Origin: JAGVPT01 sp963772165
Lineage (GTDB): Bacteria > Bacteroidota > Ignavibacteria > UBA10030 > UBA8401
NCBI GenBank assembly: GCA_963772165.1
Contig: CAVYWA010000005.1
Coordinates: 620,001-684,000, forward strand
DNA: 64,000 nt
Direction of reading: 5' to 3'
Shown: one piece after another, positions 44,701 to 53,487 of the stretch
Layout: each line of letters starts with the position of its first letter
Numbering within the stretch: the first letter of the stretch is position 1
The notes under the pieces: model-generated
Database searches by the model: none
What the model was told of the DNA's origin: nothing
Seen by the model: the letters and a program-made list of their open reading frames with translations, nothing else
Program-made: the position numbers and the translations under genes

Positions 44701-46143
44701 GACGACATTCCTTTGGGGCAAAGACAATAGAACTCTCGCGTTGACCATCCCTGCTCCGTAATAATTGTCCCACCCTTTATCCCCCAAATCTATACACCCA
44801 GCCAGAAGATTTGCACGAACCTCATCGTTGGTCAACGAGGGGGAATTGTTTCCCGACTTCATTTGAGCAAGGCTGATTAAGAGCGATGCAACTGCTGAAA
44901 CATGTGGTGCGGCAGCTGAAGTACCCGTAAATGACGGCTGGTAACCTCCACCCAGAGATAACGTGGGGATAGATTCGCCCGGAGCTACTAAAGCGAGTGA
45001 TGGGCCATACGATGAAAAAAGTGAACGCTCATTGGCCTGCGAAATTGATCCGACAGAAATAACTTCACTAAAGTCAGAAGGATAATGAGGATAACTTGTT
45101 CCATCGTTGCCGCTTGAAGCAACCAGCACAACATTTTTCTCATAGGCATAATGGATCACATCTCTTAACAGCGGCGACAATATCACATCTCCGAAGCTCA
45201 TGTTCAGCACCTGAACTCCGTTATCTGCGGCGTACATTATCGCCGCAGCAATATCAGCGTCGGTGCCATCCCCACTTGCGTTGAACGCACGAAGGGGAAC
45301 AATTTGAGCTATCGGAGAAATGCCAGCAATTCCGATCTTATTGTTTGGCACTGCTCCGATGATTCCCGCCACCGCAGTGCCGTGGCCGTTCTCATCCATC
45401 GGGTCATTGTCCCGCGTCGACCAGTCGCCGATGTCGGGAATCGGCTGGTCAACAAAATCGTATCCGTGCCAATCGTCAATGTAGCCATTGCCGTCATCAT
45501 CGATGCCATTGGTGCGCTTGTCGCGCCCGAATTCGTCAAGCCCGGTTTCTCCAGGGTTCACATAAATTCTTGAAGCTATATCGGGATGGGTATAATCAAC
45601 TCCAGTGTCGAGAACACCGACAACAACCTGGGGAAGGGGTTGATCAAAAAAGCCGCTTGCCCAAAGTTCAAAAATTCCAATCCTGTCAAGATTCCATTGA
45701 CTCGAAAATGCCGAATCATCCGGTAATTGGTTTACTTTGTAGATATAATTTCTTTGAACATATTCGATTAGGGGATTCTCTTGAAATTCCGATAAGGCAT
45801 TCTCGGAGGTCTGAGCGTCTGTAAACATGACACGTGCAATATGCGATGCATTCAGAGAGCTTGGTTTTTGGGATAGCGCATTTGTACCGGAGGGTGCGCT
45901 CCTCCTTTCAACATTGAAAGAAGAAACTTTTCTAATTGATTGGGTATAATTCCGAGAGGCTACAGCTGAAAAATCTTTTTTTAAAAAAACTTGATTGAGA
46001 ACGGAATCGGGAGCATTGCTCCGGAATTTTACGATGAGTTCGTTGGGGACGAAATTCTGTGAGTGGACTAACGCATGAAGAAAAAGTGTAAAAGCGGCGA
46101 TAGCAAGAAAACAGCGAGCGCCTTTTAGCAGCGAATCACCCAT
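41791..46143 (-). CDS. Secreted subtilisin-like peptidase (S8) with type IX secretion-type sorting domain
   Basis: 1450 residues. Signal peptide (FLAIAAFTLFLHALVHS-Q), an inhibitor-like propeptide, then the S8 domain with Asp (VLDTGVDYTHPD, about 178), His (ENGHGTAVAGIIG, about 250) and Ser (TGTSAAAPHVSA, about 406). Ig-like and FG-GAP-type segments follow (DFDGDGKLDLI, DFNGDGHLDFAV, DFNGNGIPEFGF: Ca-binding loop repeats) and a fibronectin-like region. The C-terminal 90 residues (VVFPNPLRY, WNLTDQHGRSVSSGVYIF) form a type A sorting domain. It should be exported and anchored at the surface. The gene is not linked to other secretion genes here. Confidence 0.9.
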   Translation of the reverse strand: MGDSLLKGARCFLAIAAFTLFLHALVHSQNFVPNELIVKFRSNAPDSVLNQVFLKKDFSAVASRNYTQSIRKVSSFNVERRSAPSGTNALSQKPSSLNASHIARVMFTDAQTSENALSEFQENPLIEYVQRNYIYKVNQLPDDSAFSSQWNLDRIGIFELWASGFFDQPLPQVVVGVLDTGVDYTHPDIASRIYVNPGETGLDEFGRDKRTNGIDDDGNGYIDDWHGYDFVDQPIPDIGDWSTRDNDPMDENGHGTAVAGIIGAVPNNKIGIAGISPIAQIVPLRAFNASGDGTDADIAAAIMYAADNGVQVLNMSFGDVILSPLLRDVIHYAYEKNVVLVASSGNDGTSYPHYPSDFSEVISVGSISQANERSLFSSYGPSLALVAPGESIPTLSLGGGYQPSFTGTSAAAPHVSAVASLLISLAQMKSGNNSPSLTNDEVRANLLAGCIDLGDKGWDNYYGAGMVNARVLLSLPQRNVVQIVSPAVDAQLSNSMVPIIGSATTDQLDSVYVLYGIGDSPASWNEIAGYGGRSFINDTLAVWNITSLQEGTYTLRLQVTNIQSGNVESRIRVLITRSAPTVLSFTFQDSVVIQEQEGALITLKVDKPCSAALWYRPHSSQGTFKEMAASGIELDHAFLLTQKDFLAGAWYDFYVEAADQAGNVARYPTVALSGTDYFTFTFPSQNISTTGFTELPLTLPAGYILNKSSAIAGKPIVILNQYDASGSFGKLMAFQYTGGAFTPVDSTQRQWVPHDLKDAFNDGRLSTLVQDQGYTELLTSNAGGSSFFSTTTFVDSIDVWGSQLYDFDGDGKLDLIARTSSQYLVFKNMGENKFQLMAQLSDPTPPLSGDAANQFGPPRTVVGDFSGTGNAEILFADYDGDMVMYRQVNKLTAPFQFALVWTDTTDLLETSDYLAAGDFNGDGHLDFAVAGHSNLDLNAEREYDPPTWTVRIFTHQPTDSLNGFTKIWSQTFYGVKTGFSYDNGIASGKIFASSNDQLFLSLNPYLYVINYDSVAQKFVPVWVHSSVSNSVLVSDFNGNGIPEFGFNTDGMVRFFERTSTASQPQAPWGISAIPLSSRAVEIQWNSIAPSSTHKVYRDTVPQPQILLASVTGTSFIDTTVISGKTYWYAVTLVNPTESDHSVSVSTMPHNPARVDSVAQQTLNQISLWLSVPVDQTRLAVAEIFVDDTVKPTSIAIHTPSQLLLTFAQPFAKDTHTVRIKNLFDMYGMESDTLQQTRFFAQIQQTHTFYLEKASFVTQSMLLIEFNDTLSMSALDVANYHFSNALRSFALKDVKLDTVSRSKVYLSLQDNEHLTPIGLKMDLTASEKIQNSNGEALNEGKGQSVSLVIDVNNLDNIVVFPNPLRYSSVDASRNHLTFANLPEYCRIDIFEPNGMKVTSISGDTRAAGLDWNLTDQHGRSVSSGVYIFMATQLDANSNEIRTKLGKFAIIR

Positions 46144-46145
46144 AC

Positions 46146-47642
46146 CTACGATTCAAGGCCGTTTTTATCGGTCGTTGTTTCAACTTTCGTCGGAAACTTT
46201 CCGCCGAAGCATGCTGTGCAATAGTTCTTGCCGCCGGTTTGCGGAACGACCTCAAGCATTTTTTCTAATGACAAATAATGGAGGCTGTCAACATCCAGCT
46301 CGCGCCGAATAGTTTCAACGTCCTCATTGCAACGCACGGCGATCAACTCTTCTTTGTGCGGAAAATCCATTCCCCAATGACATGGGCTGATAATCGGCGG
46401 CGAAGTAATTCTGAAATGAATCTCCTTAGGCTCCGCTTCTTTCAATAACTTAACGAGTTGTTTTGATGTGGTTCCTCTTACGATTGAATCGTCCACGAGA
46501 ACGACCTTCTTCCCTTTCAGGACACCTTTTACAGTATTGTATTTTGTCTTGACCTTCATTTCGCGCTCGCCCTGCTCGGGTTGAATGAACGTCCTGCCGA
46601 CGTAGTGGTTTCGGATCAACCCGATCTCAAGCTTCGTCGGTATTCCCCGCTTATTGCTTTCGGAGACAAAACCGAGGGTCGCCGTGTTGCTTGAGTCAGG
46701 GACGCTGATGACGAGCGTCTTCGTATCGGTGCCGTCGGGAGCAATCGGCGCTTCTTGGGCCAAGGCTTTTCCCAGCTTGCGCCGGACTTTGTCTACGCTT
46801 TCACCGAATATCTGGCTGTCGGGGCGTGAGAAGTAGATGAACTCAAAAATACAATGATGAGGTTTTACATCTTTTTTCGGCAGCCAGCGCGAGTGCAGTT
46901 TTTTTGCTTTCGTTCCGTTATCATCGATAACGAGAATTTCTCCCGGAGCAACATCCCGGACATACGTCGCGTCTATCAAGTCAAACGCACAGGATTCAGA
47001 CGCAACAACGAAACGATCATCTTTCAAACCTAGCGCAAGGGGGCGGAAACCGTAAACGTCCCGCGTAACAATAAGAGAAGTGTCGGTAAGGATGAGAAGG
47101 GAAAACGCTCCATCAATTTTCTCCAATGCCTCTTGTATCTGATCGATCTGCTGCTTTTGTTTGCTCCTTGCGATAAGGTGGAGAACGATCTCGCTGTCCG
47201 ACGTTGTTTGAAAGATCGTTCCCTCTTCCTGTAATTCTTGGCGCAATGTCCGAAAATTAGTGAGGTTGCCGTTGTGCGCGAGAGCCAGATTCCCGTTTCG
47301 ATAATTGACTGTAAAAGGCTGAATGTTCGAACGGTTGTTCGCCGAACCCGCCGTCGAATAGCGGTTATGTCCTATTGCAGAAACACCCTTCAGCTGGTCT
47401 TGCACAACCTTATAGTCTTTGAAGACGTCGGTGACGAGCCCCATCCCTTTGACGCTGTTGAAATGATGCTTTTGCTTTTTAGCGTCGTAATCGCTCGTCA
47501 CGATGCCGCTGGCTTCCTGTCCCCTGTGCTGCAGCGCGTGAAGGCCGTAATACGTCAGCAATGAAGCCTGTGGATGTCCATAAATCCCGAATATTCCGCA
47601 GGCGCAGCGCGGTTTGTCCTTATCGAGTTGCAGTCTTTTCAT
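46146..47642 (-). CDS. purF: Amidophosphoribosyltransferase
   Basis: First step of de novo purine synthesis. 498 residues from MKRLQLDKDKPRCACG at 47642. A short propeptide precedes the nucleophile Cys in CGIFGIYGH; ALQHRGQEASGI follows. The phosphoribosyltransferase domain has VVLVDDSIVRGTTSKQLV. Additional Cys residues at the C-terminus (NYCTACFGGKFPT) suggest the 4Fe-4S-containing Bacillus-type enzyme. The start lies 22 bases inside nadB. An in-frame extension further upstream is only nadB read in another frame. Confidence 0.96.
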   Translation of the reverse strand: MKRLQLDKDKPRCACGIFGIYGHPQASLLTYYGLHALQHRGQEASGIVTSDYDAKKQKHHFNSVKGMGLVTDVFKDYKVVQDQLKGVSAIGHNRYSTAGSANNRSNIQPFTVNYRNGNLALAHNGNLTNFRTLRQELQEEGTIFQTTSDSEIVLHLIARSKQKQQIDQIQEALEKIDGAFSLLILTDTSLIVTRDVYGFRPLALGLKDDRFVVASESCAFDLIDATYVRDVAPGEILVIDDNGTKAKKLHSRWLPKKDVKPHHCIFEFIYFSRPDSQIFGESVDKVRRKLGKALAQEAPIAPDGTDTKTLVISVPDSSNTATLGFVSESNKRGIPTKLEIGLIRNHYVGRTFIQPEQGEREMKVKTKYNTVKGVLKGKKVVLVDDSIVRGTTSKQLVKLLKEAEPKEIHFRITSPPIISPCHWGMDFPHKEELIAVRCNEDVETIRRELDVDSLHYLSLEKMLEVVPQTGGKNYCTACFGGKFPTKVETTTDKNGLES

Positions 47643-49245
47643 TTGTAATATCCGATGTGATAATGGTATCGTTGAGGCAGTGCTCGTCGTCGAGCTTTGG
47701 GTAATCCGTTGTGAAGTGCAAACCGCGGCTTTCGTGGCGCATGAGCGCCGAGCGTATGATAATGTCGGCAACGCAAGCTAAATTTCTCAACTCGATAAGT
47801 CCTTCAGTGACTTTTGTGCGCCTGTAGAAGTCGTTCACTTCTTTCAGAATCAATTGAATACGGCGCTGGGCGCGCTGCAGCCTGGCCGTTGATCGAACGA
47901 TGCCGACATAATCCCACATGGCTTGTTGAATTTCACGGCGGTCATGAGAGATGAGGACCCATTCTTCGCTGTTGATCGTACCCGAGTCGTCCCATGCAGG
48001 AATATCGGGAATGGCCTCCTTTGGCGATCGGCGATGTTTAACATCTTCAGCAGCTCTGTGGGAATAGACAATCGCTTCTAACAAAGAATTACTTGCAAGA
48101 CGGTTGGCGCCGTGAACTCCCGTCATACTCACTTCGCCGCAGGCATAGAGGCCTGAAATGGATGTCCGACCGTGGAGGTCAGTCACCACTCCTCCGCACA
48201 CGAAATGAGCGGCGGGCACAACCGGAATTAATTCTTTTGTAATGTCCAGCTTGAACTCAAGACAGCGTTTGTAAATATTGGGAAAATGTTTTTTTACAGC
48301 GTCCGCGTCTAAATGAGTCACATCAAGATAAACATGCTCTGCACCGCTTTTCTTGAGTTCTGAGTCAATCGCACGGGCAACGATATCTCTTGTTGCCAGC
48401 GAGCCCCGCTTATCGTATTTCGGCATGAAATCTTCGCCCGCCGTCGTCCGGAGAATTCCACCAAACCCGCGGACCGCTTCCGAGATCAAAAACACCGGCG
48501 AGCCGGAATTATAGAGCGCCGTCGGGTGAAATTGTATGAATTCCAAATTGCCGACCGCAGTGCCGGCGCGAAACGCCATGGCAATTCCGTCTCCGGTTGC
48601 AATCGATGGATTCGTTGTATATAGATAAACGTGGCCTGCCCCGCCCGTCGATAACATCGTCACGGGCGCCAAGAATGTCTTCACAACGTTGTTCTCAACG
48701 TCGAGGACGTATGCGCCCCAGCAATGGATTTCCGAATGTTGTTTTTTTGCGTGTTCGAAAAGATGATGTTCGGTAATGAGGTCGATCGAAATGTGATTTT
48801 CGTAGATCGTGATATTCGGATGTTCCGCCACTTTTGCGAGCAGCGCTCGTTCAACTTCCTTCCCCGTTAAATCTGCCGCATGGGCGATGCGATGCTGGGA
48901 ATGTCCCCCCTCTTTTCCAAGGTCGAGTTGATTTCCCTGCCGTGTAAATTCTACACCGATGTGCATCAGTTCCTTGACGCGATCGGGCCCCTCTTTTACC
49001 AGCACTTCCACCGCATCGCGGTGGCACAGGTGCGCCCCGGCGTTCATTGTGTCGGCGATGTGGGATTCGAATGAATCCGTGGACGACAAAACCGATGCGA
49101 TCCCCCCTTGAGCATAATTCGTGTTCGATTCGGCTTTTTGTTTTTTTGTTACAATCGCAACTGACCCAAACTCCGCAGCCTTCAGCGCGTAAAACAAGCC
49201 GGCAATGCCGCTCCCGAGAACAAGAAAATCCGTTTTTATTTCCAT
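47620..49245 (-). CDS. nadB: L-aspartate oxidase
   Basis: FAD enzyme making iminoaspartate for NAD synthesis. 541 residues. FAD-binding LVLGSGIAGLFYALKA and the family motif NYAQGGIASVL; substrate loop QFHPTALYNSG, and RFCGGV-like HFVCGGVVTDLHGRTS plus LYACGEVSMTGVHGANRLASNSLLE. The start is 17 bases after an intrinsic terminator, and no good promoter is visible between them. Confidence 0.96.
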   Translation of the reverse strand: MEIKTDFLVLGSGIAGLFYALKAAEFGSVAIVTKKQKAESNTNYAQGGIASVLSSTDSFESHIADTMNAGAHLCHRDAVEVLVKEGPDRVKELMHIGVEFTRQGNQLDLGKEGGHSQHRIAHAADLTGKEVERALLAKVAEHPNITIYENHISIDLITEHHLFEHAKKQHSEIHCWGAYVLDVENNVVKTFLAPVTMLSTGGAGHVYLYTTNPSIATGDGIAMAFRAGTAVGNLEFIQFHPTALYNSGSPVFLISEAVRGFGGILRTTAGEDFMPKYDKRGSLATRDIVARAIDSELKKSGAEHVYLDVTHLDADAVKKHFPNIYKRCLEFKLDITKELIPVVPAAHFVCGGVVTDLHGRTSISGLYACGEVSMTGVHGANRLASNSLLEAIVYSHRAAEDVKHRRSPKEAIPDIPAWDDSGTINSEEWVLISHDRREIQQAMWDYVGIVRSTARLQRAQRRIQLILKEVNDFYRRTKVTEGLIELRNLACVADIIIRSALMRHESRGLHFTTDYPKLDDEHCLNDTIITSDITNEKTATR

Positions 49246-49261
49246 ATAGGTATAAGATACG

Positions 49262-49303
49262 AATAAAAATTAAAATAAAAAAGGCGTCCTGCAAGACGCC
49301 TTT
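49262..49303 (-). terminator. Intrinsic terminator between the small outer-membrane gene and nadB
   Basis: Nine-base-pair stem AAAGGCGTC / GACGCCTTT (49295-49303 with 49280-49288), six-base loop, then a T-rich tract of about 20 bases on the minus strand. It ends transcription of the strongly promoted gene at 49914-49330 and stops 17 bases before the nadB start codon. Confidence 0.9.
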
Positions 49304-49329
49304 CAATCTAAGAACTTACTCTGATTGGA

Positions 49330-49914
49330 TTAATTCAATGCCCAGGTTACACCCGCTTTAATCTGGAAATTGTCAAAGTCGCTCGCGATGACGTAACGCG
49401 GTTCAAGCAGCAATGTCATCTTATCGTTCAGCTTATAGTTTGCTCCTACAAGAAGGTTGATGCCAAGGCGGGTATCGGATGCCGTGGCACTGTAAGTTTG
49501 TGCAGGCTCAGTAAAGCCGTCAATGCTATACCCGGGAATGGTGGCTGAAGCTGTGGTGCTTAGGAAGTTTATCCCGAGCCCTGCCCCAACGTATGGCTTT
49601 ATCATACCTTCCATTTCAAAATTGTAATGCACGTTAGCATTGATAGCGAAGTTGCTCACCTTAAATGTTCCGCCATCGACGTCTTTTGAAGTGCTAAAGT
49701 ATTCAATATCAGGTACGAGATTGAGGTCTTTCGCAAGGTCTCCCAAATTCGCATGTGCAGCGATCAGAAAACCCCCGAGAGTCTGATCAGAAGTTGAGTT
49801 GAACGAAACGGAAACATAACCGATTCCGCCGCCAATATCGTGTAGTGCAAGCTGCGCGAAACTCAAAGAAGAGATTAATGCCGTTGCTGCAACAATAGCA
49901 AAGATTTTCTTCAT
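49330..49914 (-). CDS. Small outer-membrane beta-barrel protein (porin family)
   Basis: 194 residues from MKKIFAIVAATALISSLSFA at 49914, with signal cleavage before QLALH. The mature part alternates hydrophobic and polar residues in about eight strands, with IKPYVGAGLGINFL and LLVGANYKLNDKMTLLLEPRY, typical of OmpA/OmpW-like barrels. A perfect TTGACA-17-TATATT promoter and a strong terminator flank it, so it is probably a highly expressed single-gene unit. No ligand can be assigned. Confidence 0.88.
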   Translation of the reverse strand: MKKIFAIVAATALISSLSFAQLALHDIGGGIGYVSVSFNSTSDQTLGGFLIAAHANLGDLAKDLNLVPDIEYFSTSKDVDGGTFKVSNFAINANVHYNFEMEGMIKPYVGAGLGINFLSTTASATIPGYSIDGFTEPAQTYSATASDTRLGINLLVGANYKLNDKMTLLLEPRYVIASDFDNFQIKAGVTWALN

Positions 49915-49972
49915 AGCGGACCTCGAAAAGTTAGTTATTGGGTGATGAATTTGGGCTGTTAATTGCAGTGCA

Positions 49973-50001
49973 AATATATGCTGGAGTCCCCGAAATGTCA
50001 A
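49973..50001 (-). promoter_or_regulatory. Strong promoter of the small outer-membrane protein gene
   Basis: TTGACA (49996-50001), 17-base spacer, TATATT (49973-49978) followed by TG on the minus strand. This is the best match in the window, with a leader of about 50 bases and GAGG before the ATG. Confidence 0.85.
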
Positions 50002-50037
50002 GAAATTTGTTAACAAAAACTTAATCTTTGCGCAATA

Positions 50038-51222
50038 TCACTTCTCTTTCAGATTTGATGAAAGAACCGCTTCAAAAACATTAATGAATAGGTCAATTTC
50101 CTTCTTCTGCGCTATGAGCGGGGGGAGAATTCTTACGACAGTTTTTGCAGTCGAGTTCACCAGAACTCCCCGTGCGAGCATCTCGTCAACAATCGGGGCG
50201 CTATCCGTCGAGAGGTCGACTCCGATCATGAATCCTGAACCCCGTATTTCTTTGATGATTTCAAATTTTTTCTGAAGAGAAAGAAGCTGAGCGTATAAAT
50301 ACGAAGATGCTTCTTTCATTTGATTCTTCATCGCCTCGGTTGTTACCGTATCAATTACGACCTTCCCGGCCGCGCAGGCGACGGGATTTCCCCCGAACGT
50401 CGTGCCATGCACGCCATACGACCAAACATTAGCAACGGCCTCGTTCCCTAAAATTGCGCCAAGGGGAAGCCCTCCTCCAATCGGCTTTGCGATGGTGACG
50501 ATATCCGGGCGAAAGTCGAAATGTTCAAACGCAAAAAATTTTCCTGTCCGCATGATCCCCGATTGAATTTCATCGGCGACAATGAGAAACCCATATTGAT
50601 TGCGGAGTGAATCGAGTGCCGCGATGAATTCCTTTGAGGCGGGAACGATCCCTCCTTCACCCTGAATGAATTCAAGAAAAACCGCCGCCGTTGTGTCATC
50701 GACTTTTGAACGTAAATCCGCGACATCGTTGAAGTTGATGTGGCCGCAATTGTCGAGGAATGGCCCATAGCCTTCCCGATATTTATCTTTGTCCATAATT
50801 GAAAGCGAACCCATCGACCGGCCGCTGAAGCCATTCGTCATGCCGAAGATGTTTGTTTTGTTGTTCGCTTTTCCCCATTTGCGCACAAGTTTTATCGTTC
50901 CTTCGATCGCTTCAGTCCCCGAATTCGTAAAGAAGATCTTCTGAAACTTCGAATGCCGAAGAAGGCATTCGGCAAGTTCGACCTGCGGCGCCTGGATGAA
51001 ATAATTCGAGAGGTGAATGTATTTCTTGGCCTGTTTTTCGATGGCAGCGATCACGCCGGGATGGTTGTATCCCAAGGCATTGACCGCTAAGCCCGAGAAC
51101 ATATCGAGGTATTTTTCCCCCTCCATAGTAAAAAGATAACAACCGTCACCCCGTTCAACGAGCAGCGGAAGCCGTTTGTATGTTTTAAAAAATAGTTTTG
51201 CTTCGTTATCCAGGATATCCAT
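50038..51222 (-). CDS. argD: Acetylornithine/ornithine-type aminotransferase (class III PLP)
   Basis: 394 residues. FFTNSGTEAIEGTIKLVRKW, LEFIQGEGGIVPAS, VADEIQSGIMRTG, PLP lysine in VTIAKPIGGGLPLGAI, and HGTTFGGNPVACAA. The size and motifs fit ArgD (arginine or lysine synthesis), but ornithine or other omega-aminotransferases cannot be excluded; no other arg genes are nearby. The start overlaps coaE by 17 bases. Confidence 0.85.
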   Translation of the reverse strand: MDILDNEAKLFFKTYKRLPLLVERGDGCYLFTMEGEKYLDMFSGLAVNALGYNHPGVIAAIEKQAKKYIHLSNYFIQAPQVELAECLLRHSKFQKIFFTNSGTEAIEGTIKLVRKWGKANNKTNIFGMTNGFSGRSMGSLSIMDKDKYREGYGPFLDNCGHINFNDVADLRSKVDDTTAAVFLEFIQGEGGIVPASKEFIAALDSLRNQYGFLIVADEIQSGIMRTGKFFAFEHFDFRPDIVTIAKPIGGGLPLGAILGNEAVANVWSYGVHGTTFGGNPVACAAGKVVIDTVTTEAMKNQMKEASSYLYAQLLSLQKKFEIIKEIRGSGFMIGVDLSTDSAPIVDEMLARGVLVNSTAKTVVRILPPLIAQKKEIDLFINVFEAVLSSNLKEK

Positions 51223-51847
51223 GATCTCTCTCTCTGTGTGGTTTCAACGTTGAAAATATTGCATGGAAAAATACTACTTTTTGCCGCAGTTCATCGGCAG
51301 TTCCGTTGTTGTAGAGAACGAAGTCCGATTTTGCAATCGCTTCCTCAACCGGGGTTTGATTTTTCATCCTCAGTCGAATTTGTTCTTCCGTAAGATTCGA
51401 ACGCCGTTGTACACGATCCACGCGGAGCGCTTCATCGGCCTGGAGGGTCAGCATATAATCTAATTTTTTATCCAATCCGGACTCGAACATGATGGCAGCC
51501 TCTACGGCAATATATCCCGATTTCTGCTTTTTCTCAATAGCCTGAATTTCCTCGTCGATTTTTTTCAAGACAGGAGGATGCACGACCGAATCGAGAGCAA
51601 GAAGATTTTTTCTGCTGCCAAAGACGAGAGATGCTATGTACTCCCGGTTCAGCGTTCCGGCCGCAGGGTTGTACGCATCATCTCCAAAAAGCGAGATGAT
51701 CTTTTTTTTTATCGCGGGGTCTGAGTCGGTGAGCCGGCGGGCGATAAGGTCTGCAGAAAGAACGGTGACCTGAAAGGATGAAATTATTTTACAGACTTCG
51801 GACTTTCCACTTCCTATTCCCCCCGTAACACCTATTCGTGTCAGCAT
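51206..51847 (-). CDS. coaE: Dephospho-CoA kinase
   Basis: Final step of coenzyme A synthesis. 213 residues. P-loop GVTGGIGSGKSEVC, then LSADLIARRL, the lid region RVDRVQRRSNLTEEQIRLRMKNQ and FVLYNNGTADEL. It begins 18 bases after rny. Confidence 0.96.
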   Translation of the reverse strand: MLTRIGVTGGIGSGKSEVCKIISSFQVTVLSADLIARRLTDSDPAIKKKIISLFGDDAYNPAAGTLNREYIASLVFGSRKNLLALDSVVHPPVLKKIDEEIQAIEKKQKSGYIAVEAAIMFESGLDKKLDYMLTLQADEALRVDRVQRRSNLTEEQIRLRMKNQTPVEEAIAKSDFVLYNNGTADELRQKVVFFHAIFSTLKPHRERDHGYPG

Positions 51848-51865
51848 CGGAACGAAAACCTGCCG

Positions 51866-53428
51866 CTATTTTGCGAATGCGATTGACCGGACTTCGCGAA
51901 TGACAATGACCTTGACCTGTCCCGGGTATTCCATTTCCTGCTGGATTTTTTGTGCGATGTCATGGGCCAATTGATCGGCCATTGCATCATCGACTTTGTC
52001 ATGTTCAACAATGACCCTGATTTCGCGTCCGGCTTGAATGGCATATGTTTTTGCAACACCCTGGAACGATTGAGCCATCGACTCGAGCTTTTCCAATCGT
52101 TTGACGTACCCCTCGACCGATTCTCTTCGTGCTCCTGGGCGCGCTCCGCTGATGGCGTCGGCTGCCTGAACGATTGCGGCAATCGGATGTTCCATCGGGA
52201 TATCATCGTGGTGCGAGCCGATGGCGTTAACGACGATAGGATGTTCATTGTATTTTTTTGCCAGCTCATAGCCAAGCAACGCGTGAGGACCCTCGACACT
52301 TCGATCGACAGTTTTTCCTATATCATGCATAAGGCCCGATCTTTTCGCTAGAAGAGGATCGATTCCGAGTTCCGAAGCCATGATTCCACAGAGGTAAGCG
52401 ACTTCAATGCTATGTTGTAAGAGATTCTGTCCGTAGCTCGAACGGTATTTCATTCGACCGATATGTTTCACTATTTCTTGATGCGCTCCCGGCAGTCCCG
52501 CCTCGAGCAGAGCATTTTCGCCAGCCCGGATAATCTCTTCTTCCAGCTCCCCTTTTACTTTTTCAACAACTTCTTCAATGCGAGCCGGGTGAATCCGGCC
52601 GTCGGCAATAAGCCGTTCCAATGATATTCTAGCGACTTCTCGGCGAAATGCGTCAAAGCCGGATAAAATAACAGCTTCGGGCGTGTCGTCTACTATAACA
52701 TCTACCCCTGTCGCAGCTTCAAATGCGCGGATATTTCTTCCTTCACGGCCGATGATCCTTCCCTTCATTTCATCGCTTTGAATATTCAAAACACTGACGG
52801 TCGTTTCAACGGCGTGGTCGGCAGCCGAGCGCTGAATAGCTTGAACGATGATTTTTTGAGCATCCTGCTTTGCGCTTTCCCGCACTTTATCCCGCAGATC
52901 CTTCAACGTCTGCGCCGCTTCAGTTTTTGCGGCATTGGTCATTGTTTCAATCAATATTTTCTTCGCTTCTTCACGCGACAAACCGGAAGCACGTTCAAGG
53001 CGGACGATCTCTTCTGCAATGACCTTTTCAAGCTCGGCCTGGCGCGATTCCAGCGTCTTTGCTTTCTCTTCGGTCTCCCGCTGAACCTGGTGAAGTTCCC
53101 TCTCTTTTTTGTTGAGCAGGTCCACTTTCCTGTCGATGTTCTCTTCCCGGGATGTTAATTGCTTCTCATACGCTTGTAGCTTACTCCGTTTTTGATTGGA
53201 TTCGTTGTCATAATCTTGTTTTTTCTTGTACCATTCATCTTTGACCTCGAGAAGCTTCTCGCGCATGACGGAGTTCGCCTCTCTCTCGGAATCAGCGATA
53301 ATTTTTTTTGCACGCTCCTCTGCCCCCATGATCTTATTCTGTCCTGAACGGGCGTTAAGGTACCATCCGACGTACGCTGCCAGGCTGCACAAAACAACTA
53401 CCATGGGGATGATAATCACTACTTGCAT
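51866..53428 (-). CDS. rny: Ribonuclease Y
   Basis: Membrane-anchored endoribonuclease that starts mRNA decay. 520 residues. An N-terminal transmembrane helix (VVIIIPMVVVLCSLAAYVGW), a long coiled coil (about 30-200), a KH domain (IIGREGRNIRAFEAATGVDV) and an HD domain (HSIEVAYLCGIMASELG, GLMHDIGKTVD). A reading frame inside it (51841-52299) is a shadow. It follows zapA and the structured RNA. Confidence 0.97.
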   Translation of the reverse strand: MQVVIIIPMVVVLCSLAAYVGWYLNARSGQNKIMGAEERAKKIIADSEREANSVMREKLLEVKDEWYKKKQDYDNESNQKRSKLQAYEKQLTSREENIDRKVDLLNKKERELHQVQRETEEKAKTLESRQAELEKVIAEEIVRLERASGLSREEAKKILIETMTNAAKTEAAQTLKDLRDKVRESAKQDAQKIIVQAIQRSAADHAVETTVSVLNIQSDEMKGRIIGREGRNIRAFEAATGVDVIVDDTPEAVILSGFDAFRREVARISLERLIADGRIHPARIEEVVEKVKGELEEEIIRAGENALLEAGLPGAHQEIVKHIGRMKYRSSYGQNLLQHSIEVAYLCGIMASELGIDPLLAKRSGLMHDIGKTVDRSVEGPHALLGYELAKKYNEHPIVVNAIGSHHDDIPMEHPIAAIVQAADAISGARPGARRESVEGYVKRLEKLESMAQSFQGVAKTYAIQAGREIRVIVEHDKVDDAMADQLAHDIAQKIQQEMEYPGQVKVIVIREVRSIAFAK

Positions 53429-53487
53429 ATTTCTCCATCCCTCTCAAAAATAAAGTAAAAGTAAATATATTCGATCGAAAATAAAAA

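Noticed and set aside
51841..52299. 152-residue minus-strand reading frame inside rny
   Set aside because: Overlaps the strongly conserved HD domain of RNase Y in another frame; very Ser/Arg-rich composition typical of a shadow.
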